Positions 26,586-35,028 are shown, counted from the stretch's first letter. The stretch: DNA of 64,000 nt from Candidatus Fimivivens faecavium (GCA_018716105.1 DVKH01000007.1:42440-106439); one strand, 5' to 3'. Made by a program: numbers and translations. The notes: a model not told the origin generated them from the sequence alone.

Positions 26586-27962
26586 TTGGGCATAACAAAT
26601 TCCAATAAGGTTATAGATGCAACCCGCATTGACTGCGATGGCACTTTTAAAGTAACTTTGGCGCTGTCGGCCGCACCCGATATCGTTAACAACCCAACCG
26701 ATATTGTGCTGATCCTCGACCGTTCCGGCAGCATGGCCGGAAGCCCTCTGGCAAATCTGAAAAACGGCGCGAAGAAATTCATCGACATCATCGATGAAGC
26801 CACTGACGGCGCACAGGACGGCCAGATCGGTTCTGGAAGCCGGATCGGCATTGTCAGCTTCGCCGATACCGCGGTGCAAAACACCCAGCTGATCACCTCA
26901 GTTGCGGACCTGAAAGCTGCAGTAGACAGCCTGTCCGCCGGCGGAAGCACAAATCACGCCGACGCATTCACTAAGGCGACCCAGCTTTTTGACCCCGCGT
27001 CAACCAACGCCAAAGTCATGGTGATGTTTACGGATGGGAAAACCACCGCAGGCCCCAATCCAAGCCCAGTTGCCGCCGCCGCGCGCGCGCAGGGGATCAT
27101 TATCTACTGCATCGGCCTGATCGGTTCAGACGGAATCGATGTTTCCGTTCTCAATGACTGGGCCACCGACCCGGACGCATCTCATGTAGCGGTCACCCCG
27201 GACGACGCGGAATTGGAGGATCTCTTCGAAGATCTGGCTGCGAACATCTCGAAACCCGGCGCCACAAACATCGTGATAGATGAGCTGGTAAACCCGGATT
27301 TTCGAATCACCAGCCTGGTCCCTCCGACAAAAGGATCCGCCATTTTAAACAACTCCACCAGCATCCGCTGGACCATCGACTCCCTGGGCGTTACGACGAA
27401 CGAGGGAGCCACATTGGAATTCTACGTTCAGCATACCGCTATGTCTTCTGGGGTCAAGGAAGTAAACGCCTCTGTGGAATATAGCGATACTGAAGGCAAC
27501 TCCGTCACTTTCCCGTCCCCTTCTATTGATGTGGAATGTTCGATGGTGGTCATTCCCGAACCATGTCCCGTGCCGGTTGACGTCACTATCGATAGCTGCG
27601 AAGATTCCATTGTCATGGACCTGGGCGACACCTACCTGGAATCGCAGGGGAGAATCGTTCAGCTCAATGTCAATATCAAAAACGTCTGCCCCCAAAAAAG
27701 AGTGGCGTTGGCAGTAGTGCTCACAGAAGTGGATGCCAATGGCACGGAGTACCCCCGCGGCATGAAAACGATCACAGTCCCCGCGCACAACGCGCCTACC
27801 TGCCGGGATGTGCTGGTAAGATGCATCAAATTTGTGCTGCCCGAGGATTTGGATGTATCCGGCGGTACGCCGCGGTCGATGTGTAATCCCCGCAACCTGA
27901 AAGCGCGCTTAATCGCACACAATATCGACACCGATTTTCGGTGCTGCGACATTGTAATCTGA
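26586..27962 (+). CDS. von Willebrand factor A domain protein
   Basis: 458 residues from TTG 26586 with AAAGGGG about 9 nt upstream. The vWA domain (about 38-210) has a complete metal site: DRSGSM (D45, S47, S49), T122 in GGSTNHADA and D150 in MFTDGK. A beta-rich region follows, then a Cys-containing C-terminal domain ending FRCCDIVI. No signal peptide or sortase signal is visible. It is a Mg-dependent ligand-binding protein of unknown partner; cytoplasmic, spore-associated or non-classically exported locations are all open. It stands alone, with no MoxR-type ATPase beside it. Confidence 0.85.
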   Translation: MGITNSNKVIDATRIDCDGTFKVTLALSAAPDIVNNPTDIVLILDRSGSMAGSPLANLKNGAKKFIDIIDEATDGAQDGQIGSGSRIGIVSFADTAVQNTQLITSVADLKAAVDSLSAGGSTNHADAFTKATQLFDPASTNAKVMVMFTDGKTTAGPNPSPVAAAARAQGIIIYCIGLIGSDGIDVSVLNDWATDPDASHVAVTPDDAELEDLFEDLAANISKPGATNIVIDELVNPDFRITSLVPPTKGSAILNNSTSIRWTIDSLGVTTNEGATLEFYVQHTAMSSGVKEVNASVEYSDTEGNSVTFPSPSIDVECSMVVIPEPCPVPVDVTIDSCEDSIVMDLGDTYLESQGRIVQLNVNIKNVCPQKRVALAVVLTEVDANGTEYPRGMKTITVPAHNAPTCRDVLVRCIKFVLPEDLDVSGGTPRSMCNPRNLKARLIAHNIDTDFRCCDIVI

Positions 27963-28080
27963 AGCTCGACCGGGGGCAATTCTTCCCGGCCAATTCTGAT
28001 ATCCGGAAATGAAAAGGGCCCTGTTTTTGATTGAGATTAAAACCGGGTTCTTTCAGATAGGACAATGCTCCTCTGAAAAA

Positions 28081-28116
28081 CAAAACCCGGCTTTTTGGCC
28101 GGGTTTTGTTTTTTGC
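28081..28116 (+). terminator. Strong terminator after the vWA gene
   Basis: Perfect 11-bp stem CAAAACCCGGC/GCCGGGTTTTG (28081-28091, 28098-28108), 6-nt loop, T-tail. Confidence 0.9.
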
Positions 28117-28225
28117 AGGGGAACACATATAATCCCCTGGGCTTTATCCTTTCTCATCAAAAAGATACCGCATTTCTCTTTTCCGTGGATAATATACTGT
28201 ACCCTGAACCCAAGACAAAACCGAT

Positions 28226-28577
28226 GGAAACGTTTATTTTTTATCATATTGAATAATTGGAAGAAAAATGTTGCAATTTGCTGCGAGCTGCATTAAAATA
28301 TACGAAAGTCTCTGCAGCCTGCCGATTCTGTTCCTGCATAAATCAATCGATGCCAATGACGGAAAGGGGCGAGGAAAATAGGTTAAGGCGGAAACGAGAA
28401 GCCATATTTATTTTTTATCATATTTCCTGAAAGCAATTGGGCATGGATCATAAAAGGAAAATGCCGCAATTGCTGCGCGCTTGGTTAAAATGTACGAAAA
28501 GTCTCGGCAGCCTGCCGATTCTCTTCCTGCGAAAAAACATTCGATGCCACCGAGACAGAAAGAGAGCGAGGAAAATA
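28226..28577 (+). repeat. Tandemly duplicated promoter-leader upstream of the alanine-type symporter
   Basis: Two diverged copies (about 28226-28380 and 28391-28577) share GGAAACG, TTTATTTTTTATCATATT, a TAAAAT-TACGAAA box, GCAGCCTGCCGATTCT, TTCCTGC and a final GCGAGGAAAATA ribosome site. Copy 1 has TTGCAA-17-TAAAAT (28271-28299); copy 2 has a weaker -35 and 16-nt spacing to TAAAAT (28486-28491). Only copy 2 is followed by the start codon; copy 1 runs into GGTTAAGG. Confidence 0.7.
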
Positions 28578-28581
28578 CGAT

Positions 28582-29979
28582 ATGTTGGAAACAATTGAAA
28601 ATGTGGTCACCGCGATCGACGACGCGATATGGGGCTGGTGGCTGATTATTCTACTGCTTGGAACCCATGTTTTCATGACCTTCAAGACGGGTTTTATCCA
28701 GTGGAAATCCATTACGAAGGGAATCAAGCTTTCTGTGACCCCTGATCCGGACGCGGAAGGCGAAGTGTCGAACCTCGGCGCGCTGACGACGGCTCTTGCG
28801 GCCACCATCGGCACCGGCAATATCGTGGGCGTGGGCACGGCTGTTGCGCTGGGCGGGCCAGGCGCGGTACTCTGGTGTTGGCTTTCAGGCGTCTTTGGCA
28901 TTGCAACCAAATACGCGGAGTCTTTGATCGCCGTAAAATACAGGGTTAAGAAAAAGGACGGCCGTATGCAGGGCGGCGCCATGTACGCGCTTTCCAGGGG
29001 ACTTAAGTGGAAAAAATTCGGCGCTGTCATGGGAATGCTTTTTGCAGTCTTCGCCGGAGTGGCTTCTTTCGGAATCGGCTGCGCGACCCAGGTAAACGCC
29101 ATTGCAAATATCGTTGAGGAGAATATGGGTATCCAGGGCTGGATTGTCGGTCTGGTGGTAGCGGTCCTGACGGCCGTGGTTATCATCGGCGGCATCAAGT
29201 CCATCGCCAATGTGTGTGAAAAGCTGGTACCCTTTATGGCCATTTTTTATGTAATTGGCTGTTTCATTATTCTCGGGATCAACTATGATTATATCATCCC
29301 AGCCATCAAGACAATCGTCAGCCTTGCCTTCCAGCCGGGCGCGGCAGCCGGCGGACTTGTGGGCACAGGCATTATGACGGCCATGAGATACGGAATTGCC
29401 CGCGGCCTGTTTTCCAATGAATCGGGCATGGGCTCCGCCCCCATCGCGGCGGCCGCGGCTCAGACCAGAAACCCCGTGCGCCAGGCGCTGGTATCCTCAA
29501 CGGGTACCTTCTGGGATACGGTGGTTGTATGCCTGATGACGGGCCTTGTGCTGGTGTCCACGATAATGAAAAACCCCAGCATCAATGTGAGCGATGTCAC
29601 GGACGGCGGTATCCTGACGACTCTGGCCTTCAGCCAGATCCCCTACCTTGGCCCGGTGATACTGACATTGGGAATCATCTGCTTCGCCTTCTCCACAGTC
29701 CTAGGCTGGGCTTATTATGGGGAGCGTGCGGTGGAGTATTTCGCGGGTAAAAAGGGGCTGATCCCCTACCGCGCGCTCTATGTCATCGTAGCAGCCATCG
29801 CCCCCATAGTTGCGCTGGATATGGTGTGGGATATTGCGGATATCCTTAACGCATTGATGGCCATTCCAAACCTGGTCGCCGTATTGCTTTTGTCCAACGT
29901 GATCTCGAAGGAGACAAAGAAATACATCAACGACCTGGACGCCTGGGATAAAGAACCGGTGCCAGTGGTGGAAGACTAG
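28582..29979 (+). CDS. Sodium:alanine symporter (AGCS family)
   Basis: 465 residues with about 11 hydrophobic segments. AGCS motifs are clear: GTHVFMTFKTGFIQ, the GTGNIVGVGTAVALGGPGA loop near 75 (sodium site), AMRYGIARGLFSNESGMGSA near 270 and GWAYYGERAVEYF near 375. It imports alanine, glycine or a related neutral amino acid with Na+. The GCGAGGA ribosome site lies in the second copy of the duplicated leader. A second AGCS gene is at 60151-61542. Confidence 0.93.
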   Translation: MLETIENVVTAIDDAIWGWWLIILLLGTHVFMTFKTGFIQWKSITKGIKLSVTPDPDAEGEVSNLGALTTALAATIGTGNIVGVGTAVALGGPGAVLWCWLSGVFGIATKYAESLIAVKYRVKKKDGRMQGGAMYALSRGLKWKKFGAVMGMLFAVFAGVASFGIGCATQVNAIANIVEENMGIQGWIVGLVVAVLTAVVIIGGIKSIANVCEKLVPFMAIFYVIGCFIILGINYDYIIPAIKTIVSLAFQPGAAAGGLVGTGIMTAMRYGIARGLFSNESGMGSAPIAAAAAQTRNPVRQALVSSTGTFWDTVVVCLMTGLVLVSTIMKNPSINVSDVTDGGILTTLAFSQIPYLGPVILTLGIICFAFSTVLGWAYYGERAVEYFAGKKGLIPYRALYVIVAAIAPIVALDMVWDIADILNALMAIPNLVAVLLLSNVISKETKKYINDLDAWDKEPVPVVED

Positions 29980-30145
29980 CCTTCAAATCTTTTTATCAGG
30001 CCCGTTATTGAATTACATAGCACAAGCGTTCTGAACATTTTAGCACATCGGTATTTAAACGGCGTAAAAATAGAATCCATCCGCCAGTCGACAGAACCAG
30101 TGAATGGACGCTCTTTATCGCCATAACCTTTCGCGGATATGAACC

Positions 30146-30194
30146 GGCGCCCTTTTTAAAGCGATACGCTTCAAAAAGGGCGCCGCTGTTTTTC
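30146..30194 (+). terminator. Terminator after the AGCS symporter
   Basis: Perfect 12-bp stem GGCGCCCTTTTT/AAAAAGGGCGCC (30146-30157, 30173-30184) with TTTTT after a short spacer. It is 170 nt past the stop. Between here and the tRNA I see no gene; a run of nine G lies at 30443-30451. Confidence 0.75.
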
Positions 30195-30461
30195 TGGATA
30201 TGTCCCGATTCAAATGCGGTCTGCCGCTAAAAAAGGCTATGAGCCGGTTTTTGCCCGAGGCTGAAATCCGGGGTAAAAACCAGGAGCGCGAAACAGCTCC
30301 AGGCCCTTGCCCGGCTCAACCGGGAACAAAAAAACGCCTGTTACCCGGCGCATCCAGCGGCACGCCGAACGGCTTCTGCCGCTTTCCCCTCCGGCAGTGA
30401 CAGGAAGCCTTTTGAGCGGCGAGCGAAAAAATCTGACATCAAGGGGGGGGGCGGCTCTCCC

Positions 30462-30510
30462 TATAAAAATACGGCATAAGAATTTCCAGCAACGAAATTC
30501 TTATACCGTA
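30462..30510 (-). terminator. Terminator of tRNA-Leu
   Basis: On the minus strand a near-perfect 17-bp stem (30494-30510 with 30470-30486, one wobble), 7-nt loop, then TTTTTATAG, directly after the tRNA 3' end. Confidence 0.92.
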
Positions 30511-30514
30511 TTCT

Positions 30515-30599
30515 TGGTGCGAGTGACGAGACTTGAACTCGTACGCCATACGACACACGCCCCTCAAACGTGCCTGTCTGCCAATTCCAGCACACTCGC
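30515..30599 (-). tRNA. tRNA-Leu (anticodon GAG), CCA encoded
   Basis: The acceptor stem GCGAGTG/CACTCGC, discriminator A and encoded CCA are present. The D arm contains GGAATTGGCAGAC as in leucine tRNAs. The anticodon loop TTGAGGG has GAG at 30563-30565 (reads CUC/CUU). A long class II variable arm and the T arm ACGAG-TTCAAGT-CTCGT follow. It is a single-gene transcript with its own promoter and terminator. Confidence 0.93.
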
Positions 30600-30647
30600 A
30601 TTTAGATAAGGAAACTCGCCAAGGGGCTTCCCCCAGCCAGCTTTGTT

Positions 30648-30677
30648 ATTATATCAAATACGAAATCCTTTTGTCAA
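30648..30677 (-). promoter_or_regulatory. Promoter of tRNA-Leu
   Basis: Minus-strand TTGACA (30672-30677), 18-nt spacer, TATAAT (30648-30653), about 40 nt before the tRNA 5' end. Perfect consensus hexamers, as expected for a stable RNA gene. Confidence 0.85.
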
Positions 30678-30825
30678 TAGCCTGTCTGAATTTTTTAAAG
30701 AACCGTTTTCATGGACGGAAACGCCAGGATCATAGGCTGTTTACGCCCAAACCATCGTTTTCCCCCGTGCCGCCCCGCGTCCCCTGCCGCCGGCGCCCCA
30801 GCTAGCTTTATGTCCAATCCATTTT

Positions 30826-30860
30826 AATTGAAGAAGGCCCGGCTTGAACAACCAGGCCCT
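30826..30860 (-). terminator. Terminator after the secreted-protein gene
   Basis: GGCCTGG/CCGGGCC stem (30836-30842, 30852-30858), one wobble, followed on the minus strand by TTCTTCAATT. Confidence 0.55.
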
Positions 30861-30897
30861 CCGTTCTTATTGGCCTTTCGTTTTAAAGAAAGCGGTA

Positions 30898-31782
30898 TTA
30901 TCCCACTGTGTCGATGCGCTCAACGGTTTGGGCGTCGACCTGAATCGGGTAGGTTTCAGCGAGTTCGCCGTCATAACCCACCCGGACCTTGTCGCCGCCC
31001 AGCAGCGGCTCCCCCGCCTTCGCGAGGCTGATGATAACCCGGTCGCCGCGCCGCAGCCCGCCCTCGGTCCCGCTGACCCAGACGACGGCGCTGCTCCCGG
31101 AAATCTCTTCGATCACGCCGGTAAACGAAGCGGCGGGCTCCGCCATCCGGCGGATCTCAAGCGGGGAGCCCTGCGGCGGAAGGCTCCGGGTGAAGATGCC
31201 GCGGTGGAAAATGTTCAGCCGGTCCCCAGTTTGGAGCCCGTCAAGGTTCAAATAGATCTGCGTATCCTCCTCGGAATAGTTAAAAATAACCGTCTGGCCG
31301 CTTTCGAGATCGGTCAGCACGAGTTTGCCAGTCCCCTCCTTCTGGCCCGAGACCACCTGCTCGAGCGTTCCGTTAAAATTCACCATCTCCGCACTCGCAT
31401 AGAGCTTCGCCGAGATCGCGGGAATGACCGTTTGGACGTCAGCCTTTTCACCCGGCTGCACGCCGTAAAAAACCTCGAGATAGCCCCCGACCGCGAGGCT
31501 TTCGATCTCAAACGACAGCTTTGTATCCGCCCCCAGCAGGAAGCGCATCGAATCTGCGCCAAAATCGGTGCCTTTCGCCTGCTCCAGCGAGACGACCGTT
31601 CCATCTTTGGTCTGTTCCACCTCGGTCACGGCGCCGCGGTACATCGCCGCGTCCGCAATCAGAAGCGGGGCCTCGGCTGTTTTGGCCTCAGGCTGCGCTT
31701 TCGGTTCTGCCGCAAAGGTCAGGCCCGCGCACATCGCCGCGGCAACCATAATGCTCAGAAAAAACAAAACCGACTTTTTCAA
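30898..31782 (-). CDS. Secreted protein of unknown family (paralogue of 61716-62420)
   Basis: 294 residues from TTG 31780-31782 with GGAGAG 6 nt upstream; earlier in-frame starts would bury the signal peptide. A Sec signal peptide (basic KKS, hydrophobic 4-22, cut near AFAA/AEP) leads to a roughly 165-residue domain: YRGAVTEV, SLEQAKGTDFGA, GYLEV, GDRLNIF and PPQG. These motifs recur in the same order in the lipoprotein at 61716-62420. The C-terminal 75 residues add a further beta-rich unit (FTGVIEEI, GDRVIISL, GDKVRVGY). I know no function; the beta-strand pattern suggests small barrel-like repeats. Confidence 0.8.
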   Translation of the reverse strand: MKKSVLFFLSIMVAAAMCAGLTFAAEPKAQPEAKTAEAPLLIADAAMYRGAVTEVEQTKDGTVVSLEQAKGTDFGADSMRFLLGADTKLSFEIESLAVGGYLEVFYGVQPGEKADVQTVIPAISAKLYASAEMVNFNGTLEQVVSGQKEGTGKLVLTDLESGQTVIFNYSEEDTQIYLNLDGLQTGDRLNIFHRGIFTRSLPPQGSPLEIRRMAEPAASFTGVIEEISGSSAVVWVSGTEGGLRRGDRVIISLAKAGEPLLGGDKVRVGYDGELAETYPIQVDAQTVERIDTVG

Positions 31783-31954
31783 ATCACTCTCTCCTTTCAA
31801 ACAATCAGCCTTGAAATCCTGTTCAACATGGGCTCGATATCCTTGTGCCTGATTCCCCCGTTTTTTCTGCATCGCTCCATCGAAAACGGCTCAGACCCGA
31901 ACTCCAGCCCCAGCCCCTTCCGCCCGCGTTTCCGACAAAATAAGAAAGCGCGCG

Positions 31955-32797
31955 TCAACCGGCGTGCGTTTCTTTGGGGCCTTTTTCCACCCTGACCTGG
32001 ATGCTTAAAATGTATTCCTCTGGATTCCAGGTCGCCAGATGGCTTAAAATGTCATACTCATAAAAATCCCCTGCGATTTGATACCCCATTTTTTGGATAA
32101 AACCCAGCAGCCGCTCATAGGAGCGCCCCATGCTCTCATAGGAGCCTTTGTGGAGGATTTCCGCGTAAAGCCCCGCAGGCTTCTCCCGGAACCGTCCGCC
32201 GGTAAACCGCCGGGAACACTTCGAAAAAAAGGAAAGCATGCTCTGATAATTGCCGCCAAGGATTTCCTCGCCCGACGCAATCGCGCCGAGCGGGTATTCC
32301 TGTTCCTCCAGCCCGCGTCGGCGGCAAAATTTAAAATGATCGCACAGCGCCTCCACCTGCGCCCGTTCGCTCGTATCGGGGCCGATGCGCGTCTCGACCA
32401 AAAACTCCGCCTTGAGTTCCCGGAGGCCGGGTTGTTCGGCCGGCGCCCTGCGCGCCGTCTCGCTCAGCTCGATCGTGTTCTTGAGAAGGCGTTTCATCCC
32501 CGCGATTTTGCGGGAAACGATCTCAAGTTCCCGTTGTTTCTCCCGGAGCAGCTCGATAAACCGGTCGGTGTTCCTCTGCTCAATAAAATCCCTGATTTCC
32601 CGGAGCGGCATCCCGGTCTCCTTGAGCACCGCGATCAGATCAAAGGTATAAAACTGGCTTGCCGAATAATAGCGGTATCCGTTCTCCCCCACCAGCTCCG
32701 GCTTTAAAAGCCCAATTGCATCATAATGAAACAGCGTATGCTTTTTTACGCCGCAAATTTTTGCAAATTCGCTTGTGGACAAATAGTTTTCATTCAT
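31955..32797 (-). CDS. MerR-family regulator with GyrI-like effector domain
   Basis: 280 residues. The N-terminal MerR DNA-binding part has STSEFAKICGVKKHTLFHYD and GYRYYSASQ, then the LIAVLKETGMPLREI second helix pair and a coiled-coil dimerisation helix (about 75-115). The C-terminal half (about 130-270) looks like a GyrI/BmrR-type small-molecule-binding domain, with the ending EEYILSIQVRV. It is divergent from a MATE exporter whose promoter has a MerR-type operator, so it probably senses a drug or metabolite and activates export. Confidence 0.9.
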   Translation of the reverse strand: MNENYLSTSEFAKICGVKKHTLFHYDAIGLLKPELVGENGYRYYSASQFYTFDLIAVLKETGMPLREIRDFIEQRNTDRFIELLREKQRELEIVSRKIAGMKRLLKNTIELSETARRAPAEQPGLRELKAEFLVETRIGPDTSERAQVEALCDHFKFCRRRGLEEQEYPLGAIASGEEILGGNYQSMLSFFSKCSRRFTGGRFREKPAGLYAEILHKGSYESMGRSYERLLGFIQKMGYQIAGDFYEYDILSHLATWNPEEYILSIQVRVEKGPKETHAG

Positions 32798-32836
32798 ATC
32801 AATGAAAGCCTCCCCTAAAAAGTTTACGCCGCAGGC

Positions 32837-32867
32837 TTGACATTCGGGTAACCCGATAGTCTATGAT
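32837..32867 (+). promoter_or_regulatory. MerR-type promoter/operator of the MATE exporter
   Basis: TTGACA (32837-32842) and TATGAT (32862-32867) are separated by 19 bp, the stretched spacing typical of MerR-activated promoters. A perfect palindrome, TCGGGT-A-ACCCGA (32844-32856), lies inside the spacer. Transcription runs toward the MATE gene with a leader of about 175 nt. Confidence 0.85.
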
Positions 32868-33050
32868 AGCAGAGTTGACAGATTCCCGCAATCAATTGCG
32901 CTTTCCGGCGCGATTACGATGCCTCGCTCCTTCCACTCATCCACGGAAAACGGATGGATTTGCGGGAGCCGGTCACCGATTCTGACTGGCCGCCCATCTC
33001 TTTTTATGATCAAACAGTTCGGGCCGGGCGGCAGCAACGGAGGGATTTTT

Positions 33051-34409
33051 ATGGAACTGTTCCAGAATCGCATCACCCCGTCTTCGTTTGCAAAAATCAC
33101 CCTGCCAGCCGTCGCTTCGATGGTGTTCATGGCGTTCTACTGCATCGTCGACGGCGTGTTTGTCGCGCGTTTGATTGGGGAAAACGCGCTTGCGGCAATC
33201 AACATCACCCTTCCCCTCATCAATCTGACCTTTGGCGTCGGGATCATGCTTGCGGCGGGCGGAAGCGCTTCTGTCGGCATCTCGCTCGGCGAAGGGCGCC
33301 AAGAAAAGGCCTGCCGTGACTTTTCGTTTTTAACCCTTGCGGGCGCGGCGGTCGGCCTGGTTCTCGCCGCGCTGCTCCTGCCGTTCACCGGCGGCGTGGT
33401 TACGCTGCTCGGCGCGACTCCCGCACTCTACGCCTACTGTTTTGACTATGCACTGATCCTGATCCTCTCGATTCCGTTGGCTATCGTCAAGACCATCCTC
33501 GAGTACTTTGTAAGAACCGACGGCAACGCGCGGCTCAGTTTTCTTTTGTCGCTGACAGGCGGCGTCACCAACATCATCCTCGATTATGTCTTCATCGTCC
33601 CGATGGACATGGGCATCCGCGGCGCGGCGCTTGGCACGGCCTCGGGATACCTGGTCCCGCTTCTGCTCGGTGTGCTCTACTTCGCCGTGAAAAAGACGGG
33701 GCTCCGGTTCCGGATGCCGCGCTGGAACTTCCGTTTCCTCGCCGGGAGCTGTTCGAACGGCAGCTCCGAAATGGTGACTGAGCTTTCGACCGGCGTTACC
33801 ACTTTTCTGTTTAACATTGTAACCCTTCGGATTCTCGGCGAGAACGGGCTTTCTGCGATCACCATTATTCTTTATGCGCACTACCTCCTCAACTCGGTTT
33901 ATCTCGGCTTCGTCTGCGGCGCCGCCCCCGCAATCAGCTATAACTACGGCGCCGACAACCGGCCGCAGCTCGCCAAAATCGTCCGGTACAGCAAAAACTT
34001 TCTGCTGGTTTCGTCGGTGTTGGTCACCGCATTCGCCATCGTCTTTTCCAACGTGCTGGTTGGTATCTTTGCGCCGCCCGGCTCTGCGGTATTTGTAATC
34101 GCGAAGGAGGGCATGATGCTCTTCTCCGGATGTTTCCTGTTCATCGGCTTTAACATCTATGCCTCGGGCATGTTCACCGCCTTCGGAAACGGCCGCGTCT
34201 CCGCCCTGATCTCATTTCTGCGGGCGTTCCTGTTCCCGGTCGCCTGTATCATCCTGCTTCCGGCGGCAATCGGCGGCGCCGGTATCTGGCTGAGCCTCCC
34301 GTTCTCGGAACTCATCTGCCTCGGGTTCACCTTGTTTTTCCTTTGGAGATATCGTTTTACCTATCACTACGCTGGCGCATTAACCCCGGAAAAGCCGCTC
34401 GATGCATAA
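33051..34409 (+). CDS. MATE-family multidrug/metabolite exporter
   Basis: 452 residues from ATG 33051 with GGAGGG 6 nt upstream; longer in-frame versions lack a site. Twelve hydrophobic segments are arranged as two similar halves. Typical MATE features are the first helix TLPAVASMVFMAFYCIVDGVF, the GENALAAINI loop and ISYNYGADN in the second half. It is a cation-coupled antiporter that exports organic molecules. Divergent MerR control suggests an inducible exporter. Confidence 0.92.
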   Translation: MELFQNRITPSSFAKITLPAVASMVFMAFYCIVDGVFVARLIGENALAAINITLPLINLTFGVGIMLAAGGSASVGISLGEGRQEKACRDFSFLTLAGAAVGLVLAALLLPFTGGVVTLLGATPALYAYCFDYALILILSIPLAIVKTILEYFVRTDGNARLSFLLSLTGGVTNIILDYVFIVPMDMGIRGAALGTASGYLVPLLLGVLYFAVKKTGLRFRMPRWNFRFLAGSCSNGSSEMVTELSTGVTTFLFNIVTLRILGENGLSAITIILYAHYLLNSVYLGFVCGAAPAISYNYGADNRPQLAKIVRYSKNFLLVSSVLVTAFAIVFSNVLVGIFAPPGSAVFVIAKEGMMLFSGCFLFIGFNIYASGMFTAFGNGRVSALISFLRAFLFPVACIILLPAAIGGAGIWLSLPFSELICLGFTLFFLWRYRFTYHYAGALTPEKPLDA

Positions 34410-34420
34410 AGCGGCATCGG

Positions 34421-34463
34421 AAAACGGCCGTTTCTGATCTGCTATCAGACACGGCCGTTTTTG
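34421..34463 (+). terminator. Terminator after the MATE gene
   Basis: Long stem (34422-34438 with 34444-34460, one internal mismatch) containing ACGGCCGT, followed by TTTTTG. Confidence 0.85.
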
Positions 34464-34631
34464 CATGTTGAGAATTTATCGAATTCATTTTTCTGTTTTT
34501 CATTCATATTTCCTCTCCTCGGCTCGTTAGACGGTAAGATTATTAAACACCAGATATTGTTGACAAAAGATCATTTCTTCTGCAGACTAAACATAGATAA
34601 TATAGATACAATTGAAAGAAAAGAGGGGCCT

Positions 34632-34835
34632 ATGTCAGAGAATACCGTGCAAAAGCTCTTGCTGCTTGACAACAGCGCGATGATGTCCGTGATCAATCAG
34701 GGTTGCTTTAAATGCAGCGACATCGCCTTCGACGAAGCAAAAGCGGTCATTGAAATGCAAGACGAATCTGACATTCTCCGCTGCTTTTCCGACTCGGAAA
34801 GCGCAATGGTTAACTATGATTACCTCGGAATTTAA
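34632..34835 (+). CDS. Small acidic protein of unknown function
   Basis: 67 residues from ATG 34632 with AGAGGGG 3-9 nt upstream; a longer in-frame version is less likely. The product is acidic with two central Cys (GCFKCSD, ILRCFSD) and ends MVNYDYLGI. The pattern (LLLLDNSA at the N-terminus, DEAKAVIE in the middle, then ESDILRCFSDSES before a final YLG) loosely recalls DUF1874-type proteins, but by eye this is only suggestive. It lies 11 nt before a second tiny gene and the two share a terminator at 35029. Confidence 0.6.
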   Translation: MSENTVQKLLLLDNSAMMSVINQGCFKCSDIAFDEAKAVIEMQDESDILRCFSDSESAMVNYDYLGI

Positions 34836-34846
34836 GCGGCGCAATT

Positions 34847-35014
34847 TTGAGTATAAGCACATCCGCCATATGCGTCCAGGGCGGGAGCCACTGTCTTGAA
34901 ACGCTATGCCACCCCTTCTGCAATCCAGCCGGCGATCACGACCGACAGGGGAAACGAAGCCAAAAAATCGAAAACGTCTATGTCTATTGCCAGCTCCTGT
35001 CCAGAACCGAATAA
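34847..35014 (+). CDS. Tiny Cys/His-rich protein of unknown function
   Basis: 55 codons from TTG 34847 to TAA 35012, starting 11 nt after the preceding small gene. The middle has SHCLETLCHPFCNP, a cluster of Cys and His that could bind metal or form disulfides, then a basic KRSQKI and an ending ENVYVYCQLLSRTE. The ribosome site is weak (AAGCGG), which fits coupling to the upstream gene. A strong terminator begins 14 nt after the stop. The last 15 residues resemble the first strand of serine recombinases (VYxYCxLS), so a truncated remnant is an alternative. Confidence 0.45.
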   Translation: MSISTSAICVQGGSHCLETLCHPFCNPAGDHDRQGKRSQKIENVYVYCQLLSRTE

Positions 35015-35028
35015 TTGTATCCCCGTTG

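Noticed and set aside
28226..28577. Tandem glycine riboswitch before the alanine-type symporter
   Set aside because: The duplicated leader looked promising, but the conserved aptamer core of the glycine riboswitch could not be found in either copy.
34847..35014. Fragment of a serine recombinase suggested by the ending VYVYCQLLSR
   Set aside because: Too short a match, located at the wrong end of the frame, and no other recombinase sequence is nearby.
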